Assembly: GCF_900104765.1 (NCBI RefSeq)
Contig: NZ_LT629737.1
Coordinates: forward strand, 2,170,001 to 2,234,000
Length of the DNA stretch: 64,000 nt
Direction of reading: 5' to 3'
DNA from: Gillisia sp. Hel1_33_143
GTDB lineage: Bacteria; Bacteroidota; Bacteroidia; Flavobacteriales; Flavobacteriaceae
Part shown: positions 18,449 through 25,912 of the stretch, piece by piece
Layout of the letters: the number at the start of each line of letters is the position of its first letter
Position numbering within the stretch: position 1 is the first letter of the stretch
The notes under the pieces: generated by a model
Database searches by the model: none
Told to the model about the DNA's origin: nothing
Seen by the model: only the letters and a program-made list of their open reading frames with translations
Position numbers and translations under genes: made by a program

Positions 18449-19351
18449 ATGGGAAGTTTAAGATCATGGATAGGAGCAGCAAGACTTAGAACGTTGCCAT
18501 TGTCCATATCAGGAATAATTGTAGGTACTACCATGGCTGCGTCTCAAGGTTACTTTAATATCGTGGTTTTTAGCTTGGCTTTAGGTACTACTTTAGGCTT
18601 ACAGGTGTTATCTAATTTTGCCAATGATTATGGAGATGGTGTAAAGGGAACAGATAACGCAGATAGAATAGGTCCTGCACGCGCTATACAAAGTGGGCTT
18701 ATTACTCATAAGGAGATGAAACAAGGAATTGCACTTACAGCAATTGCGACTCTTGTTATTGCGGTTCTATTGATATATACTGCATTTGGCAATGATAATT
18801 TTCTCTATACTTTAATATTTTTTGCCTTAGGCATTGCAGCAATTGTTGCAGCAATTAAATACACCGTTGGCAACAATGCTTATGGATATAGAGGTCTTGG
18901 AGATCTTTATGTATTTCTATTCTTTGGATTAGTAGGGGTTTATGGTTCTTATTTTTTATATGTTCACGAGCTAGATGCAATAGCTCTTTTACCAGCTTTT
19001 GGGATCGGTTTTTTAAGTACAGGAGTCCTTAATTTAAATAATATGAGGGATAGAGAGTCTGATAAGAAAGCAGGAAAAAATACTTTAGTAGTGAAGATGG
19101 GTGCAGCAAATGCCAAGACCTATCATTATATGCTTATTATAATTGCAATTTTATGTTTTGTTATCTACAGTGTTCTAACTGCTGCACATTGGAATGAATT
19201 TCTTTATTTAATTGCTCTAGTACCATTATTATTACATTTAAAAAGAGTTGTACAAAATGAAAGTGCAGTTTTGCTAGATCCTGAATTAAAGGTTTTAGCC
19301 TTATCTACTTTCTTTTTATCTGTTCTATTTGGAGTTGGGCTTATCTTATAG
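18449..19351 (+). CDS. menA: 1,4-dihydroxy-2-naphthoate polyprenyltransferase
   Basis: This integral inner-membrane UbiA-family enzyme attaches the polyprenyl tail to 1,4-dihydroxy-2-naphthoate to give demethylmenaquinone. The 300-aa protein shows about eight hydrophobic helices. The first Asp-rich motif is FANDYGDGVKGTDNADRIGP (about 52-71); the second is NNMRDRESDKKAGKNTL (about 196-212). Both bind Mg-pyrophosphate, and their key Asp residues are present. The start is one base after holA. menC and menE lie downstream, which supports assignment to menaquinone rather than to another UbiA branch. Confidence 0.95.
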   Translation: MGSLRSWIGAARLRTLPLSISGIIVGTTMAASQGYFNIVVFSLALGTTLGLQVLSNFANDYGDGVKGTDNADRIGPARAIQSGLITHKEMKQGIALTAIATLVIAVLLIYTAFGNDNFLYTLIFFALGIAAIVAAIKYTVGNNAYGYRGLGDLYVFLFFGLVGVYGSYFLYVHELDAIALLPAFGIGFLSTGVLNLNNMRDRESDKKAGKNTLVVKMGAANAKTYHYMLIIIAILCFVIYSVLTAAHWNEFLYLIALVPLLLHLKRVVQNESAVLLDPELKVLALSTFFLSVLFGVGLIL

Positions 19352-19431
19352 CCTCAGACTCTGTTTTAACAAAATAATATCATTGGTATAAAGAGAAGTG
19401 TTTGGTGATTGTTTATTTTTAAGGTCAATAT

Positions 19432-19443
19432 AATTACTTTACA
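19432..19443 (+). promoter_or_regulatory. AATTACTTTACA repeat, first copy (before the MBL hydrolase)
   Basis: This 12-mer occurs here 2 bp before the ATG and again 9 bp before menC (20138-20149). It contains TACTTTAC, a partial -7 box, and a TTG lies about 23 nt upstream. It could be a promoter element or a ribosome-access sequence. Confidence 0.3.
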
Positions 19444-19445
19444 AT

Positions 19446-20126
19446 ATGAAAATCACTTTCTACGGACAGAACTCTTTCGGAATTAAAATTGGAGATATTA
19501 ATTTACTAGTAGATCCTTTTATCACAGGAAATGAATTAGCAAAAGATAAGATCGATATTAAAGATCTTAAAGCAGATTACATACTTCTAACACATGCGCA
19601 TCAAGATCATACTTTAGATGCTGAAGCGATCGCTAAAAATACCGGGGCAGTGATAGTTAGTAATTTTGAAATTGTAAATCATTACGAAGAGAAAGGTTTG
19701 GAATGTCACCCTATGAACCACGGAGGGAGTTGGGATTTTGAATTTGGTAAACTTAAATATGTAAACGCAATTCACACTAGTTCTTTTCCAGATGGAAGTT
19801 ATGGCGGGCAACCCGGAGGATTTGTGATTGAGAGCGAACATAAGAATATTTATATAGCTGGAGATACTGCTCTTACTATGGATATGAAACTTATTCCAAT
19901 GCACACAAAATTAGACTTGGCAATACTGCCAATAGGAGATAATTTCACCATGGGCGTTGACGATGCTATCTTAGCCAGTGATTTTGTTGAGTGTGACAAG
20001 ATAATTGGTTGTCACTACGACACTTTTGGTTACATAGAAATAAATCATGAAGAGGCTAAGCGCAAATTCTATGAAAAAGGTAAAGACTTAATGTTATTGG
20101 GAATAGGCGAAAGCATAGAACTATAA
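19446..20126 (+). CDS. MBL-fold metal-dependent hydrolase (UPF0173 type)
   Basis: This is a 226-aa cytoplasmic metallo-beta-lactamase-fold hydrolase. The metal-binding signature THAHQDH (49-55; His50, His52, Asp54, His55) is intact, followed by IAGDTALTMDM (about 138-148) and the C-terminal GCHYDTFGYIEIN supplying the last His. It matches the YtkL/UPF0173 branch, whose substrate is unknown. It sits inside a menaquinone gene cluster (menA before, menC after). MBL-fold enzymes include thioesterases such as glyoxalase II, so a role in thioester hydrolysis in this pathway is possible but only inferred. Confidence 0.9.
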   Translation: MKITFYGQNSFGIKIGDINLLVDPFITGNELAKDKIDIKDLKADYILLTHAHQDHTLDAEAIAKNTGAVIVSNFEIVNHYEEKGLECHPMNHGGSWDFEFGKLKYVNAIHTSSFPDGSYGGQPGGFVIESEHKNIYIAGDTALTMDMKLIPMHTKLDLAILPIGDNFTMGVDDAILASDFVECDKIIGCHYDTFGYIEINHEEAKRKFYEKGKDLMLLGIGESIEL

Positions 20127-20137
20127 AACTTTATTAC

Positions 20138-20149
20138 AATTACTTTACA
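20138..20149 (+). promoter_or_regulatory. AATTACTTTACA repeat, second copy (before menC)
   Basis: This is an exact copy of the 12-mer at 19432-19443, placed 9 bp before the menC ATG. It is probably the same kind of signal; function not proven. Confidence 0.3.
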
Positions 20150-20158
20150 TAATAATTA

Positions 20159-21214
20159 ATGCTTAAGGCAACTTATAAAAAATACACCCTACACTTTAAG
20201 CGCCCTAGCGGAACTTCACGCGGTGTACTTACCACTAAAGAAACCTGGTTTTTAGTAATTACTGATGGTAATAAGCTAGGCATAGGAGAATGCGGTATAC
20301 TTCGCTCACTTAGTATTGATGACAGGCCAGATTACGAGGAGAAATTAAACTGGGTTTGTGAAAATATTGCTTTAGGGGAAGCAGCTCTTTGGATGCAATT
20401 ACGCGAATTTCCTTCTATACAACTTGGCGTGGAAATGGCATTTCAATCTTTTAAGGCTCAAGATTCTTTAGTATTATTTCCTTCAAAATTTACCTCCGGT
20501 GAGAATAATATTCCTATTAATGGTTTGGTTTGGATGGGAACTAAAGAATATATGAAGGAGCAGATCTCTCAGAAGATAGAAGCTGGTTTTGATTGCATTA
20601 AACTTAAGATAGGAGCTATAGATTTTCAGGCAGAACTAGATCTTTTAAAATATATAAGGAGCGAGTTTTCTGCTGATGATATTGAACTTAGGGTAGATGC
20701 TAATGGTGCATTTGCTATAGATGATGCATTAGATAAGTTAGAGCAACTTAGCGCCTATCAACTTCATAGTATAGAACAACCCATAAAACAGGGTAATTGG
20801 GAATTTATGGCTAAGCTTTGTGCTCATACGCCATTTCCAATTGCTCTAGATGAAGAACTTCTAGGTATTATAGAAGTGTCAGATAAAAGAGATCTACTTA
20901 AAGCTATAAAGCCTCAATATATAATTTTTAAGCCTAGTTTAATTGGAGGATTCAAAGGAACTAAAGAATGGATAGATCTGGCAGAGGAGCTGAAAATTGG
21001 CTGGTGGGTAACGAGTGCTCTGGAAAGTAATATTGGATTAAATGCAATTAGCCAATGGACCTATTTACAAAATTCACCAATGCCACAAGGTTTGGGAACT
21101 GGGGGGCTATACACAAATAACTTTGAAAGTCCGTTAGAGGTAAAAAAAGGAAAAATTGAATACAATCCTGAGAACATTTGGGATTTAGATACTATTTACA
21201 AAAATGTTTATTGA
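20159..21214 (+). CDS. menC: o-Succinylbenzoate synthase
   Basis: This enolase-superfamily enzyme dehydrates SHCHC to o-succinylbenzoate in menaquinone synthesis. The 351-aa protein has the N-terminal capping domain (about 1-100) and a TIM barrel. Catalytic Lys residues are in CIKLKIG (Lys148, Lys150); Mg ligands are Asp180 (RVDANG), Glu206 (SIEQP) and Asp231 (ALDEE); Lys258 in IIFKPSLIGG is the second catalytic lysine. The enolase superfamily also includes dipeptide epimerases, but the pathway neighbours menA and menE decide the call. The stop lies 11 bp inside the next gene, so the two are probably translationally coupled. Confidence 0.94.
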   Translation: MLKATYKKYTLHFKRPSGTSRGVLTTKETWFLVITDGNKLGIGECGILRSLSIDDRPDYEEKLNWVCENIALGEAALWMQLREFPSIQLGVEMAFQSFKAQDSLVLFPSKFTSGENNIPINGLVWMGTKEYMKEQISQKIEAGFDCIKLKIGAIDFQAELDLLKYIRSEFSADDIELRVDANGAFAIDDALDKLEQLSAYQLHSIEQPIKQGNWEFMAKLCAHTPFPIALDEELLGIIEVSDKRDLLKAIKPQYIIFKPSLIGGFKGTKEWIDLAEELKIGWWVTSALESNIGLNAISQWTYLQNSPMPQGLGTGGLYTNNFESPLEVKKGKIEYNPENIWDLDTIYKNVY

Positions 21215-22142
21215 ACAAGCCCTAAAAAACTATCACGAATTTTGGAGATACCTCATTGGTCTAATGCTGATAATTTTAGCAGTTGTGATTGGTCAGGTGC
21301 CATTAACAATTGCATTATTTCTCAATGGGAGTTTAGATCCAAATATGGATCAGATGGAGATGTTGAACAGTCTAGACTCTAATTATTCATTTTTTTTGAT
21401 GCTTCTAACCTTCGCAGTGGGGCTAATAGGGATATTTTTCGTTGCCAAGAATATCCATTATCAATCTATAAGATCGTTAACCACAGCAAGAGATAAAGTA
21501 GATTGGAGTAGGATAGGCTTCGGATTTGGAATAATAGCTTTAATTTCTGTGAGCACTGTGTTAATAGATTACTTCTCCAATCCACAAGATTATGTTGTGA
21601 ATTTTGAACCTACAAAATTCTATATAATGTTGGTTATAGCTGTGATCTTTGTTCCAATTCAAACAAGTTTTGAAGAATATCTTTTTAGAGGTTATTTAAT
21701 GCAGGGATTTGGAGTTTTATCTAAAACTCGATGGTTGCCGCTCATAATAACTTCGGTAATATTTGGTGGACTTCACTTCTTTAATCCTGAAGTTACCAAA
21801 CTAGGTAACATCATAATGATCTATTATATAGGAACAGGATTTTTATTGGGAATAATGACGTTAATGGATGATGGCATGGAACTAGCTTTGGGCTTTCATG
21901 CTGGAAATAATTTGATTACAGCTGTACTAGTAACCGCAGATTGGACTGCCTTTCAAACCAATTCATTATTAAAAGATATTTCTGAACCTGGAACAGGATG
22001 GGAAAATGTTTATCCAATATTGATCATGTATCCTATCATCTTATTTATAATGGCTAGGAAATATAAATGGACTAACTGGAAAGATAAGCTGTTTGGGAGT
22101 GTAAAAGAAGATACGAATCTAGATTCCCAGATAAGTTCTTAA
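21204..22142 (+). CDS. CPBP-family intramembrane metalloprotease (CaaX-protease-like)
   Basis: This 312-aa polytopic membrane protein has about eight hydrophobic helices. The Abi/CPBP motifs are EEYLFRG (Glu157, Glu158, Arg162), FGGLHFFNP (His191, Asn194) and GFHAGNN (about 233-239), so the glutamate-histidine site of the Rce1-like family is complete. Family members cleave or bind membrane-associated proteins; no substrate can be named. It overlaps menC by 11 bp and precedes menE by 61 bp. It is an unexpected member of a menaquinone operon, perhaps a matter of convenience of expression. Confidence 0.9.
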   Translation: MFIEQALKNYHEFWRYLIGLMLIILAVVIGQVPLTIALFLNGSLDPNMDQMEMLNSLDSNYSFFLMLLTFAVGLIGIFFVAKNIHYQSIRSLTTARDKVDWSRIGFGFGIIALISVSTVLIDYFSNPQDYVVNFEPTKFYIMLVIAVIFVPIQTSFEEYLFRGYLMQGFGVLSKTRWLPLIITSVIFGGLHFFNPEVTKLGNIIMIYYIGTGFLLGIMTLMDDGMELALGFHAGNNLITAVLVTADWTAFQTNSLLKDISEPGTGWENVYPILIMYPIILFIMARKYKWTNWKDKLFGSVKEDTNLDSQISS

Positions 22143-22203
22143 AAAATTGAATTTAAATTATTAGATTAGAGATTAAATAATAATTACTGTTTATTCTAGC
22201 AAC

Positions 22204-23307
22204 ATGATTGAGAAATTTAAAGTTCCTGAAACACATCCTGCTTTTAAACTGAATAAACAACACTATACCAATACCGAATTAAGACAAGCTGCTTACAATT
22301 TAATAAAAGAGGGAGAACCCTATGAGGAAGCTGTTGGAGATTTTATTTTAGATTGGTTAAAGCCATCTGCGTTTTTAGAAGTTCAAACTTCGGGCTCTAC
22401 AGGAACGCCAAAGAAATATAAGATTAGAAAAGAATTCATGATTAATTCTGCACTTGCTACCGGGAAGTTTTTTGAGTTAGAAGCTGGGTCTCATTCGCTA
22501 TTGTGTCTTCCTGTAAACTTCATAGCAGGTAAGATGATGATGGTTAGGGCTATGACTTTGGGCTGGGAATTAGATCTTGTGGTGCCGTCTTCCAATCCTT
22601 TAGATCAGGTTTATAAGATCTATGATTTTTGTGCAATGACGCCTTTTCAGTTAGATAATTCTATTGGAAGACTTCATCTTATTAAAAAGTTGATAGTTGG
22701 TGGAGGGGCTGTAAGTCTTAATTTACAGAAAATGGTACAAGGACTTCAAACTAAGGTCTACGAAACTTTTGGAATGACAGAAACCTTGTCTCACATTGCC
22801 GCACGTAGATTAAATCCGAAGAAAAAGAAAAAGCAAAAACAATATACTCCTTTTAAGGTATTGCCTAATGTAAACATCTCTAAAGATGATAGAGATTGTT
22901 TAGTTATTAAAGCCCCTTTAGTCTCTAAGGAGACTATAGTTACCAATGATGTGGTTGAGATAATTACCTATAAAAAGTTTTTATGGAAAGGAAGGTATGA
23001 TAACGTAGTAAATTCGGGAGGAGTTAAATTGTTTCCAGAGGCAATAGAGCGAAAAATTAGCAAGGTTATCAATAATAGGATTTTTGTAATTGGAATTCCG
23101 GATGACGCTTTAGGAGAAAAATTGATACTCTTTGTAGAAGCAGATTTTTCTGAAGAGTTACTCATAGAACTTCAGGAGAAAGTTGCGAAACTTAAATCTT
23201 TAGAACGATTTGAGGTGCCTAAAAAGATCTACTTAATTGGGAAATTTGAAGAAACTCCCAACGGAAAAATTCATAGATTGAATACACTTAGAAGCAAAAT
23301 AGGATAA
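22204..23307 (+). CDS. menE: o-Succinylbenzoate--CoA ligase-like AMP-binding enzyme (short form)
   Basis: The enzyme activates o-succinylbenzoate to its CoA thioester with ATP. At 367 aa it is shorter than Bacillus or E. coli MenE (about 450-490 aa) and lacks much of the N-terminal subdomain, as is usual in Bacteroidetes. Visible motifs are the P-loop TSGSTGTPKK (62-71), the adenylate motif YETFGMTETLSH, the hinge VVNSGGVKLFPEAIE and the C-terminal catalytic lysine region TPNGKIHRLN. It is the last gene of the cluster and is followed by a long perfect palindromic terminator. menB, menD, menF and menH are not in the window. Confidence 0.92.
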   Translation: MIEKFKVPETHPAFKLNKQHYTNTELRQAAYNLIKEGEPYEEAVGDFILDWLKPSAFLEVQTSGSTGTPKKYKIRKEFMINSALATGKFFELEAGSHSLLCLPVNFIAGKMMMVRAMTLGWELDLVVPSSNPLDQVYKIYDFCAMTPFQLDNSIGRLHLIKKLIVGGGAVSLNLQKMVQGLQTKVYETFGMTETLSHIAARRLNPKKKKKQKQYTPFKVLPNVNISKDDRDCLVIKAPLVSKETIVTNDVVEIITYKKFLWKGRYDNVVNSGGVKLFPEAIERKISKVINNRIFVIGIPDDALGEKLILFVEADFSEELLIELQEKVAKLKSLERFEVPKKIYLIGKFEETPNGKIHRLNTLRSKIG

Positions 23308-23349
23308 AACAGAAAGAGCTTTTTGATATCAAAAAGCTCTTTCTGTTTT
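23306..23349. terminator. 44-bp perfect palindromic bidirectional terminator
   Basis: Arms 23306-23327 and 23328-23349 are exact reverse complements meeting at GATATC, with A and T runs at the ends. It separates the convergent menE (+) and M1 peptidase (-) genes. Confidence 0.93.
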
Positions 23350-23365
23350 TAGTAGTTAGTAACTA

Positions 23366-25012
23366 TTAATTTACAAATTCAGAATCGACATAGTATTTAA
23401 GGTCGTTAACTCTTATTTGATCTTTGCGCTTTATATTTTCCTTTAAACTTTGCCATTTTGAGGTGGGAGTAATTCGAATTTCTTTATTTTTTACAAAGAC
23501 AGAGACCGGCATCTTAAAGTTTTCTACATCTGCCTGCCATCTATATAAAACCTTATTCCCATTCATTTTAAATTGTAGAACAGGTAATTTAGAATGCCTA
23601 AGATATTGATCGAAAATAGGAGCGAGATCTTCTTTTATAGGTGCATTGAAATAGTCTTCTACGGTTTTTGTCTCTATTATTTTATGTCTGTAGGTTTTTG
23701 TGTAGGCTCTTAAAGTATTCCACCATAGCTCATCATTGTTATAAATACTTCTTAGATTGTTAAGAAGATTAGCTCCTTTAAAATACATGTCTCCAGAACC
23801 TTCAGAATTTACTCCGTAATCCCCAATTATAGGAGCTGTATTTCTTACGCCTTTACGGGTTCCTCTAAGATATTCTAGTGATTTATCTTTTCCCCATCTA
23901 CATTCAACATAAATAGCTTCAGTATAAGAGGTGAAGCTCTCATGTATCCACATATCTGCAATATCTTTAGCAGTGATACTATTTCCATACCACTCATGTC
24001 CAGATTCATGAATTATTATATAATCCCAGTTCATACCGATTGCTGTACCGGAAAGATCTCTACCTAAATAACCATAACCATAATTATTACCATAAGCTAC
24101 AGCACTTTGATGTTCCATTCCCAGATAAGGTGTTTCTACCAGTTTGTAACCATCCTCTTCAAATGGATAGGGTCCCATTTTGTTATAGAAACAATCCATC
24201 ATCAACTTCACTTCTTCAAATTCTTTCTTTGCTTTTTCTAAATTATAAGGCAGTACATAATAGTCTAGATCTAAGTTTTTATAAGTGTCATGAAAATGCT
24301 CATAATTAGCAATATTAACCACTATATCGTAGTTGTTGATAGGGCTATTAACTTTCCAGCTCCATTGGGTGTAACCATCACCAAGATCTTGTTTTCCAAT
24401 AAATCTTCCGTTAGATACATTTATAAGATCATTAGGAACCGCAATTTCAATTAATGCTTCCTCCGGCTCATCACTTTGATGATCTTTATTAGGATACCAA
24501 AGACTGGCTCCTGTTCCTTGAACAGCAACAGCTATCCATGGATCTCCATTTTCATCGGTTTTCCAGACAAATCCCCCATCCCAAGGAGCATTTTTAGCAA
24601 CTATAGGATTTCCAGAATAAAAGAACTGTATAGAGTCTTTAGCTGAAGCACTGGTTTTTTTATTAAGATCTATAAAAACCGCATTATATTCTCTTCTATA
24701 ATCAAGCTTTTTACCTAGATGTATTATTGAATCTACCTGCATATTCTCAAAAAGATCTACCTGCATTATCGGTAATTCTTGGGCTGCTTGAAAGGTGATC
24801 GTATTAGAACCAGAAATAAATTTCTTTTCAGGATTTACTCTTACCTGCAAATGATATTTGAGAACTTCATAATTTCGTTCTGCTCTTAAACTTCCTCTAA
24901 GCGTATCACCAGCATTATAATTTTGTTGTTTATCGCTCAAAACTTGTGCGCAACTTGAATTGAATATAGAAATGCAAATTGCAAATATGATAATAGAAAT
25001 CGTATTCTTCAT
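23366..25012 (-). CDS. Secreted M1-family metallopeptidase
   Basis: This is a 548-aa exported gluzincin peptidase. The N-terminus is a signal sequence (IIIFAICISIFNSSCAQ), possibly a lipoprotein with Cys21. The beta-domain is followed by the GAMEN-equivalent LGMEHQSAVAYG (298-309), the zinc site HESGH (335-339) and the third ligand in WIHESF (Glu358). It lacks the long helical C-terminal domain of full aminopeptidase N, so it is of the short M1 type. It lies 2 bp after a gene for an unknown secreted protein and shares an operon with a carboxylase subunit. It is a different subfamily from the M1 enzyme at 4618. Confidence 0.92.
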   Translation of the reverse strand: MKNTISIIIFAICISIFNSSCAQVLSDKQQNYNAGDTLRGSLRAERNYEVLKYHLQVRVNPEKKFISGSNTITFQAAQELPIMQVDLFENMQVDSIIHLGKKLDYRREYNAVFIDLNKKTSASAKDSIQFFYSGNPIVAKNAPWDGGFVWKTDENGDPWIAVAVQGTGASLWYPNKDHQSDEPEEALIEIAVPNDLINVSNGRFIGKQDLGDGYTQWSWKVNSPINNYDIVVNIANYEHFHDTYKNLDLDYYVLPYNLEKAKKEFEEVKLMMDCFYNKMGPYPFEEDGYKLVETPYLGMEHQSAVAYGNNYGYGYLGRDLSGTAIGMNWDYIIIHESGHEWYGNSITAKDIADMWIHESFTSYTEAIYVECRWGKDKSLEYLRGTRKGVRNTAPIIGDYGVNSEGSGDMYFKGANLLNNLRSIYNNDELWWNTLRAYTKTYRHKIIETKTVEDYFNAPIKEDLAPIFDQYLRHSKLPVLQFKMNGNKVLYRWQADVENFKMPVSVFVKNKEIRITPTSKWQSLKENIKRKDQIRVNDLKYYVDSEFVN

Positions 25013-25014
25013 TT

Positions 25015-25908
25015 TTATAAAGTATGGTCTATGTATAATTCTGCATTTGGATGTTGGCGTAATGTGCTTCTCATTTTTCTATGCATTTTTTCAAAATTAT
25101 CTCTAGTAGTTCCTTTATACACACCATAAGAGTAATGATATTTTAACAGCTCCAGATCTAAAGGTATTAGACTTCTTATAACCGGGCAGTTAGAGAAGTA
25201 GCTATTACATTCTAATGAGGCATCTTCTCCAAAATAGCCTAAAGTTCTAACTAAATTGAATTTTAAGTTGGCAATCTGATATTCACTGCTTTTTACGTTT
25301 ATTGCATTGATCTTTAATGAAGCACTCGTAATTTGTTGTTTGCTATTCCAGGTAACATGATATCCGCCGTTCTTATTTACTATTTTAGGCTCAAAATCTT
25401 TATCACTCTTATCGTTCAGGTAATAAATGAAGTAATTTGAATCTTTCTTAGTGTCTACTTTTCTTATAGTTAAAGAATCTATCTCATTAGAAATTCCTTC
25501 AGCAAAATTCATTAAAGATTTTTGATGCAATTCTGGAACTGAAGGATCAAAATAAATTTTCACATCGTCTTTCCAAATCTTTAAAGTAGATTTAGCATTC
25601 TTATTTTTTCCAAAAACAATGTTTTTATAGGTTTCCAAAAAGAGTGAATCTTTTGGTTCATATTTCACACTTACTTTGCGTGTATTTACAGTTTTTAGAT
25701 TTTTTAAATATTTCTTATCTACCGCAAGCAACGTATCTTCACCCTCAATAACAAAATTTAGGCTATCTTTTTTTGTTAAAATATAGCCTGTACTCCGAAT
25801 GGTATTTATATTGATAAAAGTGCTTGAATGCCATTTCTCCATGGTAGTATCTTGAGAGAAACTGTTGAAACTACCAAGTAAAAACAAAGCACATAAAAAT
25901 AATTTCAT
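25015..25908 (-). CDS. Secreted protein of unknown function, possible degenerate metzincin-like domain
   Basis: This is a 297-aa protein with a signal peptide (MKLFLCALFLLGSFNSFSQ) and no family I can name. The N-terminal 130 residues look like beta structure. The region from about 135 on recalls the DUF2927/metzincin arrangement: a strand, YFIYYL, then LKFNLVRTLGYFGE where a protease would have HExxHxLG, then SLIPLDLELLKYHYSYGV like the DLxxLxxLY segment. The zinc histidines are absent, so it would be inactive; this is inference. Two cysteines (ECNSYFSNC) may form a disulfide. It sits 4 bp after the carboxylase gene and 2 bp before the M1 peptidase gene, so it is certainly in one transcription unit with them. 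Confidence 0.75.
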   Translation of the reverse strand: MKLFLCALFLLGSFNSFSQDTTMEKWHSSTFININTIRSTGYILTKKDSLNFVIEGEDTLLAVDKKYLKNLKTVNTRKVSVKYEPKDSLFLETYKNIVFGKNKNAKSTLKIWKDDVKIYFDPSVPELHQKSLMNFAEGISNEIDSLTIRKVDTKKDSNYFIYYLNDKSDKDFEPKIVNKNGGYHVTWNSKQQITSASLKINAINVKSSEYQIANLKFNLVRTLGYFGEDASLECNSYFSNCPVIRSLIPLDLELLKYHYSYGVYKGTTRDNFEKMHRKMRSTLRQHPNAELYIDHTL

Positions 25909-25912
25909 AGAA

